Counted from the first letter of the stretch, positions 20,526-33,419 are shown. The stretch: 64,000 nt of DNA from Notamacropus eugenii (GCF_028372415.1 NC_092878.1:135918750-135982749), one strand, 5' to 3'. Program-made: numbers and translations. Notes: generated by a model from the sequence alone, not told the origin.

Positions 20526-22180
20526 TAGAACTTTAACAAATGAAAATTAAATTGAATTAAGTCATTCTGTATTCTAATGCATCAATGAGTTGAAGGTTTC
20601 ACCAATGGAAGAATTAACCACATCTATGATATCGTGGGTCCATAACATTATTTTGTTTTTATTTTGTTCAAGCCTTCTGCTTATTATACTACCTTTTGTT
20701 TCCAAAGACAGCCACTCATAATTCAATTGATTAAAGGTTCCAGTGGGAGAAATTTGCATTTTGGCCTTGGTCTAAAAAGACCAAGAACTAATATGATCCC
20801 TAATGGACAATATCTGAGCTGTTCAAATAACAGTTAATTGAAAATATTTATTTAAATTGTAACTGCTGAGCTCTTTCCAAACCATTATGATAAAATTCTC
20901 ATTTACTACCAACACAAAATAAAACACTTTTAATTTTTAAAATTTCATTTAGATTGCTAAAACTAATAGCAAGTTTCACCTGTGAGAGCCACTAATATGC
21001 CTCAACAGGGCTGCCTTCCATGCTAGTAGCTGAAAATTGTCATTGTGGCCTCTGACTTTGTTTTTTAAATGTATCTCCTGAGAACCTGTCTCCCTTGAAC
21101 CAGGCTTTATGTGCAAATCACTAATGATATCACGGGTTGAAATGCCTACCTGGTCTTACATTACTAGGAAAGAGATCTCATTCTTATGGTGGATTAACAA
21201 AACTAGAATTTCATTGTGCTCAAAATCTGAATTGAATGAAGAAAACCTAAACCCAGTTGAAAGTAGTATGTGCCATTGAAATCTGGAAAAATAAAATAAA
21301 ATGAACACAAACTTGATGGACAAACACAGTCAACTCTTGAATAGCAATGCAAATGAAACAATGACATGGCAAATGATCCCAAAGAGCAAATAATTCAAAG
21401 TTCTTTTTATTGTCTTCTTACTCTTATGTTAAAACATAAGTTTACCTAAAGTTATAAGCATTAATAATGCAACCACCTCATAAAGCCATGGCTTAACAAG
21501 AACTATGAAATTATCCAATGTCTCTCTCCATTCTGCTCCTATCTACTCATGTTCTCCACATAAACAGCAATGGTTCAAGTAGAGATGTTGATTGATAAAT
21601 GTGTCTACTTACATACACTCACCTGCCCTGAAGCAGGCAAAGTATTTCTGGTTAGAGGTCTTTAGTGCCTTCCTTACTGAGTTTACTTCCCTGAATAAAT
21701 AAAAAGGTAATAATGTCAAGAAACTATTTAAATAGGTGATGGGCTCTAGAGAGACAGCTGGTATCAGATGGGAGGGTCTGCGAACTGCAGCCTGCCAGCC
21801 AAATGAGAAATCCTGAGTGTCTTTCCCTCCCAGATGGATTTTTCCTTTTTGAGTAGGCAAACTAGGCCATCTTTTGCCTCATTTCTTACCTAGACTTAAA
21901 TCACTGAGTGGGCATTGCCTCAGACAAAAACAGACCTGGGAAAGAACTTGGCCTGAAAAAGCCAACATCTCCCACTGTATTTGGGAGATCTCAAGTTGTC
22001 CTGACTTATGCCTTGCAACTGAACTCTGATGACTCTAGAGGAAAGCGTGAGGCTAGTGACTTTGCACAGCCGTGCCTCACTTAAATCCTATTCACTTGCA
22101 AGTCAAGGACATCACCTTCCTGATGTCATTGGTACTCTTCAAGAATTGCCAACCCCCATTATGTAGATAGAGAATTGGCC
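20526..22180. other. Repeat-poor AT-rich tract
   Basis: No repeat family recognised over about 1.6 kb. The stretch 20,750-21,170 is low in repeats and looks single-copy. Short frames here show no domains. Conserved non-coding sequence is possible but unproven. Confidence 0.3.
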
Positions 22181-22280
22181 AGAAGGTCATGAAGATCTGA
22201 GGCTCTATCACATCCTGGCTATGACCCTGACTAAATTATTTAATCCCTCAGTGTAATTCTCTGAGACTATAAATTGCAGA
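22181..22280 (+). repeat. MIR-type SINE fragment
   Basis: 'tcctggctatgaccctgac' and 'attatttaatccctcagtgt' resemble the central part of MIR. Confidence 0.45.
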
Positions 22281-22453
22281 GAAAATACTGACCTGAGCTA
22301 GTAGAAGGAGCTTTCTCACCTAGGAAATTTCTATGCCAGTGAAATTACAGGTCTCATCCCTAACTTAAGAGATGATAACCTCAGATGAAGGACTATGTAG
22401 AGGATAAGTAGAAGGGGAAGTAGAGACAGAATCAAGTAACACAACTGATTACA

Positions 22454-23079
22454 AAGGATTGTTGGGGGTGTAAGCTCAATTCCATGTGGACAGTCTCGGG
22501 CGGGTAAAGGTGGGAACTTCTAAATCTTAGAGTTCTCATGAGGCCCCCCAGGAAACAGCAGGGAATCGAGGAGTGAGACCGAGCTATCTCGTGTATTTCC
22601 GCCTCTTCCCGTGAGAACGTGATGGGAGAGAGCATCCCCGCCCTCGAGACTGGCCCGGATCTGGGCACACCTATTGTTATCTAACAGGCACGGTATTCAG
22701 GTGCAAACTACAAGGCGGGAGAGCTTAATTAGAGTCAGGAAAGCCTGAAGGCGCTCTTAGCGCGGGAGGGGCCCTTACAGGACAGAAGGCGCCTCTTCCC
22801 TTTTCCTCTCTTCGCTCTTCCCTCCCCCCTCTCTCCCCACTTCCACTTCTTCTTCCAATCTCTTACTGTAAGATCTTTGCCTCCTTGGGAGACTTCTCTC
22901 TCCCTCCTAAGGAAGAGTTCCCCCTGCACATGTAACCAGGACCCTGAATAAAGCCTAACCCTTGTTCGACTCCGGAAAGTCTCTTCTCTCATACGTTTAT
23001 CCGGTTTGGCCAACCGAAGACCTGGGACAGGTAAGGTAAGACTCGAGTAGCCCTCAGGCCTCTAGGCCTGGCAAAGGAT
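22454..23079 (+). mobile_element. Solo LTR of an endogenous retrovirus, probably class II (ERVK-like)
   Basis: A 614-bp LTR runs from TG at 22,460 to CA at 23,073. It is flanked by a perfect 6-bp target duplication (AAGGAT) at 22,454-22,459 and 23,074-23,079. Its base content differs sharply from its surroundings, being GC- and CpG-richer. An AATAAA signal lies at 22,947-22,952 towards the 3' part, as expected for the U3-R-U5 order. No internal coding region or second LTR adjoins, so it is a solo LTR, the usual outcome of recombination between two LTRs. A 6-bp duplication favours class II. The perfect duplication and surviving CpGs suggest a fairly young fossil. Confidence 0.8.
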
Positions 23080-23549
23080 TAATTAGAGGCAGTAGTGTAT
23101 TGGCAAGCAAAAAGCACCCTAAAAGTTCTTATACTCTGCTGTTTGGTTTTAGAGTCCCATGGTCCCCATTTTACATGTTTCCTATTAGACTTGTCCTGGT
23201 TCTGCTGACTATGAACCTTAGCTCAATCTCAGGCAGTTTCATGCAAGTTTCTCTCTCCTTTGTCACTTTTGAACTATAAGTTTATTTCTTCAGATGAGGA
23301 AGAGTCCTGTGGTAGGCTTATATGACTCAAAATAATAATGCTAGACTAACACAGAAGTCCCATATCTTTCCTCTGATCTGACCTCTCTTATATTGTTCTA
23401 GTGAGAGAAATTACTTCAAAAACCATAAAGGGACACATAAAGATGTGCTACTTCTGTGCCATCATTATATATAAAATTATATCTTTTTTTCTTTCTCCAG
23501 CTCTTAAGGTCTAAAATGACTTCTTTCAAAAATTCGAATAGTGGTCTTT
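23080..23549. other. Unassigned sequence
   Basis: Nothing recognised between the LTR and the L1 fragment. Confidence 0.35.
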
Positions 23550-24515
23550 ATAAGTCAAAATAGAAGGGGGATACAAATCTAGCGAGTCAAATCAAAGACC
23601 ACACTCCACTTGAGATTAAAGTACTTGGAGGGTGATTGCTAGGAAAACTGGAAAGTCGTCTGGCAGAAACTAGATGTAGACCAATATCACACACCATTTC
23701 CCCAGATAAGGTCGAAATAGATAGATGACTAAAGGGAGATATCACAAGTAAATTAGAAAAACATGGGGCATATTCCCTATCCAATTTACAGATAGGAGAA
23801 GATTTTATAAATAAACAAGAGACAGAGAGCACTGTGGGATATAAAATGGATAATTTTGATTATATAAAATTAAAATATTTTTGTAGAAATAAAGCCAATG
23901 TAGCCAAGATTAGAAGGAAAGCAGAAAATTTGGGGGGAAGATTTTGTAGTTTCTTGGATAAAGGCCTTATATCTCAAATATATAGATATATGAGTCAAGT
24001 TTATAAGACTATCAATTGATAAATGGTCAAAGGATATGGACAGGCAGTTTTTTCAGATGAAGAAATCAAATTTATATATAGTCATGTGAAAAAATACTCC
24101 AGATCATTATTGATTAGAGAAATGCAAATTTAAACAGTATTAATGTATCATCTCACAACTATCAGATGGGTTAAAATAATAGAAAGGGAAAATGACAAAT
24201 ACTGCAGGAGAAGTGGAAAAATTGGGACACATATGCTAGTGGAACTGTGAACTGATCCAACCAATTTGGGGAGCATTCTGGAATTATGGCCCCAAAGTTA
24301 TAAAACTGTGCATATCCTTTGACCCAAGAATACCACTATTAGGTCTATTTTCCCAAGGTGATTAGGGGAAAAGGAAAGGAACCTACTTGTTTTGAAATAT
24401 TTATAGATCTCTTTTTGTGGTGACAAAGAACTGGAAATTGAGGTGATGGCCATCACTTGGGGAATGGCTGAATAGGTTGTAGAATATGATTGTGTTGGAG
24501 TGTTATTGTGCTCTG
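23550..24515 (+). mobile_element. L1 ORF2 C-terminal fragment
   Basis: Collinear with marsupial L1 ORF2: 'ataaaatggataattttgat', 'gcaaatttaaacagtattaa', 'ctgatccaaccaatttgggg', 'tatcctttgacccaagaata', 'ctttttgtggtgacaaagaa' and 'atcacttggggaatggctga'. Only short frames remain. The copy ends abruptly at about 24,515 without a 3'UTR. Confidence 0.75.
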
Positions 24516-25229
24516 CTCCTCTAGACTTCTAACCTTAATTCTTTAATAACTTTGGTTTGCTTTGTTAAAATGCATTCAACCTATATATGAACGAGTAATT
24601 CTTTTAGTTGACATAAATTTGCAAAAGAGATTAGAATTTCAGTGGAATGGTAACAGATGAGCAAAACAAATTATGAAATATTGTTGTGAATGCATTCATA
24701 CCCTTAGACTAGAACCAAACCATACTGAGGTATTTGGTAGATGAAAAAGGTAGATCCCATACGTGGGACTAATAGGGACCTAGACTTGCAAGATCCTGTC
24801 TGTGCTTGTGCAGAGGAAGGGAGCTGGGAGTCCTAGCATGTGATGTGTGCAGAGATGGCGCCCGTAGGAGCTATTCCAACGTCGTCTTCTCTTCTCAGTA
24901 TTAATGTAAATAAAACACATATTCTTGGCCCTGCCCCTTTATGTAAAGAGTACAGCTAGAGACATGAAAGCATGAAACATCTCTTGAGTAATACATTTTC
25001 CAAGTAAATGTCTTTTAATTTAAAATTACTATGTATATGTACACATATACATATACATACACACATGTATGTCATAGTATACAAAAATTAAACCTTGATT
25101 TTGCTGTTCAAATTTAAAATAAAATTATTTATGATGTTGAAATTCAGTTGAAGCTATTTGTACCTGGGGTGCAAAAAAAATTAAATCACACAGATTTTAG
25201 TACCATCTCTGTGAATGGTTTTCAAATCT
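24516..25229. other. Unassigned sequence with a small CpG patch
   Basis: No family recognised. 24,850-24,925 carries several CpGs and an 'aataaaacacatat' stretch. Neither LTR ends nor an exon could be supported. Confidence 0.3.
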
Positions 25230-26004
25230 CTGTATTCTGCCCCAAACTCTCTGATGACCTCTAGTCTCATATATCCAACTGTCTTTCAGACATCTCAGAC
25301 TGGATGTCCAATAGATATCTTAAACTCATATCCAAAACCACACTCATTATCTTCCCTCTTAAATCCTCCTCTCTCCTTCCTTATTACCAGAAAGCAATAT
25401 CATCTTCCAGTCTCTCAGGTTCAGATGCTAGTGTCATCCTTGACTCCTCACTATTTCCTCCCTCTCCTAACCCTATCTAATCTGTTGGCAAGGTTTGTTG
25501 ACTTCACCTTGGCAACATCTTGAATACACCCCCTTCTCCCCTCCAACACTGCCACCAGTCTAGGGCAGGCCCTCATCCTCTATGTTTAGACTACTGCAAT
25601 AGGCTGCTGGTGGGTCTGCTGGCCTCAGGTCTCTCCCTACTCCAATTCATCCTCCATTCAAGCACCTAAGTGACTTTTCCTACAGCTCAGGCCCCCCTAC
25701 TCAATGAACTCCAGTAGTTCCCTATTGCTACCATTATCAAATACATAATCTTCTGTTTAGTATTCAAAGCCCTTCATAACCTATCCCCCTCCTACCTTTC
25801 CACACTTCTTACTCATTAACATGTTCTCTTCAATACAATAACACTGGCCTCCTGGCTGTTCCACAAAGAAAACACTCTATTTGTCAGCTCTGGGCATTTT
25901 CTCTGGCTGGACCCCATATCTGGAATGCTTCCCCTCCCCATCACCACTTACTTTATTCCCTGGCTTCTTTTTAATCCCGAATAAAATTCCATCTTCCATA
26001 ATAG
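25230..26004 (+). mobile_element. L2 LINE ORF2 C-terminus
   Basis: Runs collinearly through 'atctcagactggatgtccaa', 'ctagtgtcatccttgactcc' (decayed LGVILDSS motif of L2 reverse transcriptase), 'gactactgcaataggctgct' (decayed LDYCN motif) and 'aaagcccttcataacctatc'. It stops at the hAT fragment. Frames are broken throughout. Confidence 0.75.
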
Positions 26005-26088
26005 AGGTGTCAAATGGGCAGCCAGACACAACATGACCCCACAACATTCCCCAGAGCAGCCTGAACCAGATTAAAATGTAATTGGGAA
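26005..26088 (-). repeat. hAT-type MITE fragment
   Basis: 'agaggtgtcaaatgggcag', 'aacattccccagagcagcc' and 'gattaaaatgtaattgggaa' are the inverse of the 3' half of the marsupial hAT MITE. The plus-strand copy is at 48,365. Confidence 0.6.
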
Positions 26089-26815
26089 ATATTTCCCTAT
26101 TTAATTAATATTTTATTTCCCCAATTATATGTAAAAAACAATTTTTAACATTCATTTTTTAAAGTTTTTGAGTTCCAAGTTCTCTCTCTCCTTTCATTCT
26201 CTCCCATGAGCAATTTGACATAGGTTACATGTAGTCATATAAAACATACTTCCATGTCAGTCATGTTGTGAAAGAAAACACAAACAAAAAACAAGAAAAA
26301 CAAAGTAAAAAAAAAAGTATGTTTCTATCTGCATTCAGATTCCATAAGTTCTTTCTTTGAAAATGGAAGCATTTGTCTTCATAAGTCCTTCAGAACTCTC
26401 TTGGATCACTATATTGCTGAGAATATCCAAGTCATTCACAAATGATCACAATACAATATCATTGTTACTGTGTAGAATACTCTCCTGGTCATGCTCATTT
26501 CACTAAAGTCTTTCCAAGTTTCTCTGAGAGCATACTATTTGTCATTTCTTATAGCACAACAGTATTCCATTACAATCTTATACAACAACTTGTTCAGTCG
26601 TTCCCCAATTAATGTACATCCCCTCAATTTCCAATTCTTTTCTACCACTAAAAAAGTTGCTATAAATATTTTGTACATATATATCCTTTTCCCTTTTATT
26701 TTTTATCTCTTTGGGACACAGACCTAGTGGTAGTTTTTTTAGTAAAAGGGTATGCATGATTTTATAACCCTTTGGGCATAGTTCCAACTGTTCTACCCAA
26801 TGAATCAGTATACAA
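26089..26815 (-). mobile_element. L1 3' fragment
   Basis: Inverted L1 end: 3'UTR first ('acaatttttaacattcattt', 'gttgtgaaagaaaacacaaa', 'ctgcattcagattccataag'), then the ORF2 C-terminus ('tcgttccccaattaatgta', 'cccctcaatttccaattc', 'ataaccctttgggcatagt'). 5'-truncated and decayed. Confidence 0.8.
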
Positions 26816-26819
26816 CTTC

Positions 26820-29800
26820 ACAACCATCTTCTCCCTGTAAACCTGGAACCTACCTATTTTTTTTTGCAGCACTAATATTAAACCAGATTTCCAAAATCAA
26901 AATCTTGGGTTAACTGGCTCTTCCTTTTACCCCCTCAATTCTAGTTACTAAGTCCTTCACCACCACATCTTACATCTGTCCTGCTTAGTAATTATTGTCA
27001 CACTCCTAACTCTCACAATTAATTCCAAAGTTCTTCAAAGAGACTTGAAAGTGTCCTTGTATTGCTTCTTCTGACCTCCATGTGAAAGCTTGCTTGGTGT
27101 CAGTTCCCTATAAAATAATCTTTTAGACAAATGTATGTTTGGCATTCAGCCCATTGGGGTTGCACTCTCTGCAGCAAAGTTTGAATGCTTGGCAGTTCAA
27201 CTCAAGAGAGGAAGTCAGTATCCAGTATCTTCTCTTATCAGGCAATCTTCAGAATCTTCCTAAAACAATTTAAATGGAAGTGATTCAGTTTCCTAGCATG
27301 TCTCTGGAATTTTGTCCAGGTTTCATAGGGATACCACAATAAGGTCAACACAATGGTTCATAGACCTTAGCTTGGCAGGCAGCCTAATAATACCTCTTCT
27401 CTCCCACACTTCTCTTTGGAATCTCCCAAACACTGAGCTAGCTCTTGTACTATATGTGTCAACCTCATCATGTTTGTGTATATCCCTGGAAAATATACTG
27501 CCAAGGTAAGTGACTTTATCTACAGAATTCAAAATTTCTCCGTTTGCTATAATCAACAGTTCCATGTATGGATGGTTCAGTGCTGGCTGGTGGAGAACCT
27601 TTGTTTTCTTGGAGTTAAATGTTAGGTCAAAATGAGCATAAAAGACATCCAAGAATCAACCTTCATCTCATTCTTAGAGCCTGCATTGAGTGCAAAACCA
27701 TCTGCAAACATAAAGTCAAGCATCAACTCTCCCTCCACTTTAATCTTGCCCTGTAACCTTTTCAAGTTAAATAATTTCCTTGTGGTGTAGTACCTGACCT
27801 TGATGCCATTTTCATCCTCTTTGAAGACATTCAATAATGACATTGCTGAAAGCATCATCTTAAAAAGCATAGGAGCAAGCACACAACTCTTTATTCTACT
27901 GGTGAGTGGGAAAGGACAAGAGCATTGTCCATTATCCAGAACCTGTGCAAGCATGTTGTCATGAAACTGATGTACGATACTGACAAATTTGTCTGAGCAA
28001 TCAAATTTTGCCACGAACTTACACAACCACTCACAACTGACAGCATCAAAGACCTTGGTCAGATCTAGAAGCATTGTATACAGACCTCTGTTCTGCTCTT
28101 GGCATTTCTCCTGGAGTTATTGGGCAGCAAACACCATATCAACCAGGTTCCTCAATCCTTTCTGAAGTCACACTGGCTCTCAAGTATGTGACCATCTTCC
28201 AGGTATAGGATCAGTCTATTAAGGAGGACTCTGGCAAGAATCTTGTCAGCAATGACTAAGAGAGAAACCCTCCTGTGATTGTCACAGAACAGCCTGTTTT
28301 CTTTATAGAGATAGACAGTAGATGCATCCTTGAATTCCTGGGGGATAATCTTTTGCCATATAACTTGGAATATTCCACTCAGCTTTTGTATGAGTAGTGG
28401 AGTGTCTGTCTTTTAAATTTCAGTTGGAATAGAATCAGCACCAGACACTTTACCATTCAAGAGGAGTCTAATAACATTCAAAATCTCTTCTTCACTTGGA
28501 AGTTCAGTTAGAGAGGAATTGACTTCAACCTGAGGTATATGGTCGATGACTTCAGCATTACCTGATTACAATATGTTGAGAAAACTAAGGAAGTGTTCAG
28601 CCAATCTCTTTAGGAGCACGTCCTTATCACTAAATAATGTTGTTCCATCAGCACTGATTAGTTGAGATGAACCATAGGTCTTTAACCTATAGTTAAAATA
28701 GTCTTCAGGGCATCATAAAGTTACTTTGGATTGCTAATACCATAAAACTGAATTTCAGTTGCTTCTTACTAAGCCACAAATACTGTAACTCTCTAAGCTT
28801 TGCTTGTACTTTATTTTTTATTAGTTAAATGCTAACTTCTCACAGACAGACAAACTATCCTGCTGGTAAACTCTGTGTTCTCATTTTTCATTCAGCAGCT
28901 TCTGAATTTCCTCATCATTTTCATCAAATCAATCTTGATGTTTTTTAATGTTCTGGCCCATATGAGTAAATGTAATACTAAATACCAAATCTCTGAAAGG
29001 CATCCACTGCTTTCCTTCTCCACTGTTGCCAACTGTGTATTGGTTCACCTTTCCTTACAAGTTAGCAACAAACTTTTCATGCATAGAGAAGCATTTTAAT
29101 CTAATGACTTTAAGTTTTCTGGTAGTTATCTTGCACTGGGGCTACCACTTTTGTTGAATGCGAATGTTTAGCTTGGAAGGGATAAGTCTATGATTGGCCC
29201 AGCACTCTGCACCATATATCACCTTTGTTACTCTCATGTGTCTGTCTCTTCTTATAATAACATACTCTATTAAATGCTCATGTTTGCTGTAAGGGTGCAT
29301 CTATGAAGTTTTATTGCATTTAGCTAAACAGTGTTGTTGATGAGAAGGTCATGGGAATCACAGATCTTCAGAAGTGACCATTGCGTTGCTGTTTCTGACT
29401 CTCTCCTAAGGACTCCCTGCCCTCCCTGATAGTCTGTGCCTACTTTGGCCTTAAAATCCATCCGAATTACAAGCTTATCCTCTTTTGGCACATTGATGAT
29501 GATCATCTCTGGACTTCCATCATTTTGTCATAGTAGGAGCACACACTGATGATGGTGATGTAGCGCTTTTCCGCAAATGGCAATGACATTATTGAGAGCC
29601 TATTATTCACTCCTTTTTGGAGACATTCAAGTTCATTGACCAAATTAGTTTTGATTGTGAAACATATGCCAGCCTTATCCACTGCCCCCCCCGCCATCAC
29701 TATGGCTACTCCAGAAAAACATGTATCCATCTCCAACTTTGATAAGCTAACCTTTATTTGCCAATCTTGTTTCATTTAAGGCTGCTATTTGGATCAGATA

Positions 29801-29893
29801 TTTGTCTTTCAGGTCTACTGGATTTCCTGTCCATCAGTGTGCACACATTCCAAATACCAATGGTAATGGAATCATTTTTACAAAAATTTTTGT

Positions 29894-29948
<55 letters not shown>

Positions 29949-30900
29949 AGCTGCAGGATAGGATCCTTGCTTGCCATAATAATCAGAGCAGGGTTAACTT
30001 AGGTAAAGCAGACAATTTTTAGGGCACCTTTTCTAGCCTCTCCCTCATGAGGAGGTGAGCAGTGTAGTCTTTAAAAAAGACTGCTCAGACACCAGGGGGC
30101 TCCTGAATTCCACTGCTACTTCAGTCTGGTGAGAAAATGTTCCTATGACCTAGGCCACCTGTGTGCAGGTTTGTGACTACAGCTTCCAGTATATACACAT
30201 CTGCTGATTTGTCATTTGACTGTCTCCACAGGACTTTGAGGTACTTAAAAATGTTAAAGTGGTGTGAGTGATGTCTTTTGATTTATGTATAAACTGGATT
30301 TAAGTGAGGCAGAACTGCACAAAGTCATCAGCCTCTCTCTTCTAGAGTCATTGAAGTCCAGCAACAAAAATCAAGACAAATAGAGATGGCTCATAATGCA
30401 GTGGATAACTTTGGCATCTTCAATGTCTAACTAAGCTCTAAGTGCTCCACAGTACTTACTTCATCCTCCTCCATGGCCCATTGGAAGAAATCTACCCATT
30501 CCTCCAGGGGAAGTCTTCACATTCTTGTGGCAGACTTTCCCCTAACTTACTGTTGGTTACCCTCAACCTGGTGCATCCTCAGCACCATCTGCTGAGAAGG
30601 TTTACTGGAGTATAGCTGCTGCACATGCTAGAGCTTATTGGAGTCACAGATGAGAGTTGGGTGGCAGGTGGACACCAAAAGCAGAAGGCAGCCTGAAAGG
30701 GGCTCAACAACCCTCACACCAGTTATACTAGTCTTCCTTGTATGTCCATACATTCTTAGGTGCTTACTATGGGCCAGTTCAAAGTACTCCTCACTATAAG
30801 CTGCCAAGGAATGGGAGAGACTGAGAGATGGGAGAATCATACCTTTTGTCTGGACAATCCCAGACTCCTTATTCATCAATTTTACCAGCTCCTCAACCAA
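26820..30900 (-). mobile_element. RTE-like LINE, nearly full length, decayed
   Basis: On the minus strand the order is 5'UTR (about 30,900-29,870), endonuclease (29,865-29,300), reverse transcriptase (28,430-27,320) and C-terminal region to about 26,950. Supporting peptides are GIWNVCTLMD at the endonuclease start, NVPKEDKLVIRMDF and KVGTD (29,324-29,506), LDLTKVFDAVS and QFHDNMLAQV (27,622-28,074), and VTYLGSIFSRD (27,323-27,652). A further reading gives RHARKLNHFHL near 27,270. The catalytic box reads FADG where FADD is expected, so the enzyme is dead. A (TG)n run lies in the 5'UTR at 29,893-29,945. RTE clade is my best fit from motif memory. Confidence 0.7.
29893..29945. repeat. (TG)n microsatellite
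   Basis: About 26 TG units, almost pure, within the 5' part of the RTE-like LINE. Confidence 0.95.
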
Positions 30901-30904
30901 TTAG

Positions 30905-31520
30905 AATTCTGATTTTTCATCATCACACTGTATTGACCCCTGAGTCACTTATGGCTATAAACCAGCTCACCAAAGTTTCCACATGATTGGAAAATGTCTC
31001 ATACTAAAGAATTTCAGATAAGACGAGGAGCATAGATTTCATACTATCCCAAACTTACAGAGAGAAATTTCAGAAAGAAAACCCAATCCACATATGGGAC
31101 TCTCTCCACTTAAAGGGTTAAAAACCAGATACCTACCAGAAATCACCCATAATTTCTCAGGTGAGAAATCAGATCAAGTTGCCTTGATGCTTATTTAGCA
31201 ACAGTGACCTTTTACAGGAGGAGGAAGGGGTGCAAGGTATAATTTCCCTCTTCCTCTTCTGCTAAGGGATGTTTGTTCTAGGTTCAGTCAGGTATCAAGG
31301 GCTTCAACAGCTCAGTACTAGTTCCAGAGGAGGAATTGGTATTCTCTATCTTCTACTAAGAGCTTCCCCTCTCACCCTACTCTGGACCACACTCATATAC
31401 TGAGTTTGATTCCATAAAATTCCTCTGGGTCCCTGCAACAATATAGGGCACATGAAACTTTTTCAGAGATACAGGAATCTAACTGGTTGTCCAAATGAGA
31501 TATTTCCAGGTGTCCCTTGA
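30905..31520. other. Unassigned sequence
   Basis: No recognised family. The Tigger-like element lands in this sequence, which continues after 32,350. Confidence 0.35.
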
Positions 31521-32350
31521 TATAGGCATACCTCAGACATAGTGTGGGTTAGGTTCCAGACCACTGCAACAAAGCAAATATTGAAATTAAGTAAATCACG
31601 TGATTTTTTTGGTTTCTCAGTGCATGTAAAAGTTAGGTTTATACTATAGTCTATAACTGAGCAATAGTATTATATTTAAAATTAAAAAACAACTACATAC
31701 CTTGATTAAAAACCACTTTATTGCTAAAAAAAAAACAAAAGACTAACCATCATCTGAGTCTTCATTGAGTTGTAATTTTTTTGTTTTGCTGGTGGAGGAT
31801 TTTGCCTCATTGCTGAGGTTGCTGACTGATCAAGGTGTGGCTGCTGAAGGTTGGGGTAGCTGTGACAATTTCTGAAAATGAGACAATGAAGTTTGCCACA
31901 TGGATTCCTTTTTTCTTTCACTTGAAGGCCATTGTAGGGTTATTGATCGGCCACAACTCAATATTGTTGTTTCTCAGGAAATAGGGAGGCCTGAGGAGAG
32001 GGAGAGAGATGGGGAACTAGAGAGAAATGGTAGGTTGGTGAAAAAGTAAGAATACATACAACATTTCTCAACGAAGTTTATTATGTTATACGGGTACAGT
32101 TCATGGTGCACAAAACAATTATAATAGTAACATCAAAGATTGCTGATCACAGATCACCAAAAAAATATAAAAATAATGAAAAGTTTGAAATATTACAAGA
32201 ATTACCAGAATGCAACCCAGAAGCATGATATGAGCACATGCTGTCAGAAAAATGGTGCCAATAGACTTGCTCAATGAAGGGTTACCACAAACCTTCAAAA
32301 TGTAAAAAATGCAATATCTGAAAAGTGCAATAAAACAAAGTATGCCTGTA
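31521..32350 (+). mobile_element. Internally deleted Tigger1-like (Tc1/mariner superfamily) element
   Basis: Both ends are present. The left inverted repeat starts 'taggcatacctcagaca' and the right ends 'aacaaagtatgcctg', flanked by TA at 31,521-31,522 and 32,349-32,350. Subterminal sequence follows the remembered placental Tigger1 closely: 'ggttccagaccactgcaaca', 'cactttattgctaaaa', 'atctgagtcttcattgagtt', then a jump to 'gaaggccattgtagggttat' and 'catcaaagattgctgatcac'. Most of the transposase region, by memory some 1.5 kb, is missing between about 31,910 and 31,925. A 65-codon minus frame there is a remnant. Non-autonomous. Confidence 0.85.
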
Positions 32351-33309
32351 TACAGGATGCATCAAAATCCACTGGGCCCCGAGAACTTCACAAAGTATCC
32401 TAAGTTTCTCAAGGAATTCTTGCAAAACTTAGGGAATTTCAACTAGGAAGTCTGAACTCATCTCTCACTGGGATAAATAGATTAACTTAAAATAACAGCA
32501 ACAATGACTTAGCAAAGGTCCAAAGAAGTAACTTTAGTTAGAAAATCAGCTATTCCTTTCTTGAACCAGTCAAAGAGGTTCATAACTCATAAAGAGGTGA
32601 CAGAGTATAGAATATCTTATTTAATCATTTTAAACTTCATCATACTCTTATACTGATTAATTGAGTTAGAATAAGGTGAAAACCCTTACCTTACACATCT
32701 TTTGATCATATTAAAGAGAGGTCTTCTTAGGCTAATTTTTTTAGAGTTTTTAAACAGACGAGACTCATTTTGAAGGATTTTTCAGTCTATTGATAAACCA
32801 TTGAGACACCTGGCTTCCTGGCTGGGGTATTTTTCATGCTACTGTGTATTTAGGAGACTCTTAACTTATGGAGAGGATGCTCCATATATGGAAAGGAGCA
32901 CTCAATGCTGTGTGCCTCCATGAGAGGTGGAGTTGGTGCATGAGCTTTTTGGAATAGATATAGTCTACCAGAAAGTCAGAGACATACATGTTTTCAGACA
33001 ATATTCAGATCTAACTTTGTCAGAGATAGAGAGAAAGAAAGAGTGAGAATGGGGAGGGGGCTTAGGGGCGTTGGGAAGCTTCCATGACATCAGGGAAGTT
33101 AGCCTTTCAGTATGTGTTCTTGATTTCCAGCCTGTCTCCTGAGAGACGTCGTAGAAATACTTTCCCCTTGAGTAAAATCTGAGTCAATATTTGTTTATTC
33201 ATTCATTTCTTTGTTCATTTCTTCATTTGTTTTTATCAGACATTTTTATTCTTTTCAAATAAGAAGAAAAAATCATCTCTCAGTTGTCATTTTCTTTTTT
33301 TTAAACTCC
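32351..33309. other. Unassigned sequence
   Basis: No recognised repeat or gene in about 960 bp. Confidence 0.35.
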
Positions 33310-33333
33310 TAGCTCTCTGTCTCTCTGTCTCTG

Positions 33334-33415
<82 letters not shown>
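33310..33415. repeat. (TC)n microsatellite with TCTCTG variants
   Basis: A left part of CTGTCT units passes into about 30 pure TC dinucleotides, ending at 33,414. Confidence 0.95.
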
Positions 33416-33416
<1 letters not shown>

Positions 33417-33419
33417 GGC

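Noticed and set aside
24780-24960. Small CpG-bearing patch with AATAAA, considered as an LTR end or exon
   Set aside because: No TG/CA ends, target duplication, splice sites or recognisable family could be found.
27312-27509. Plus-strand frame over the RTE LINE
   Set aside because: Antisense shadow of the minus-strand reverse-transcriptase remnant.
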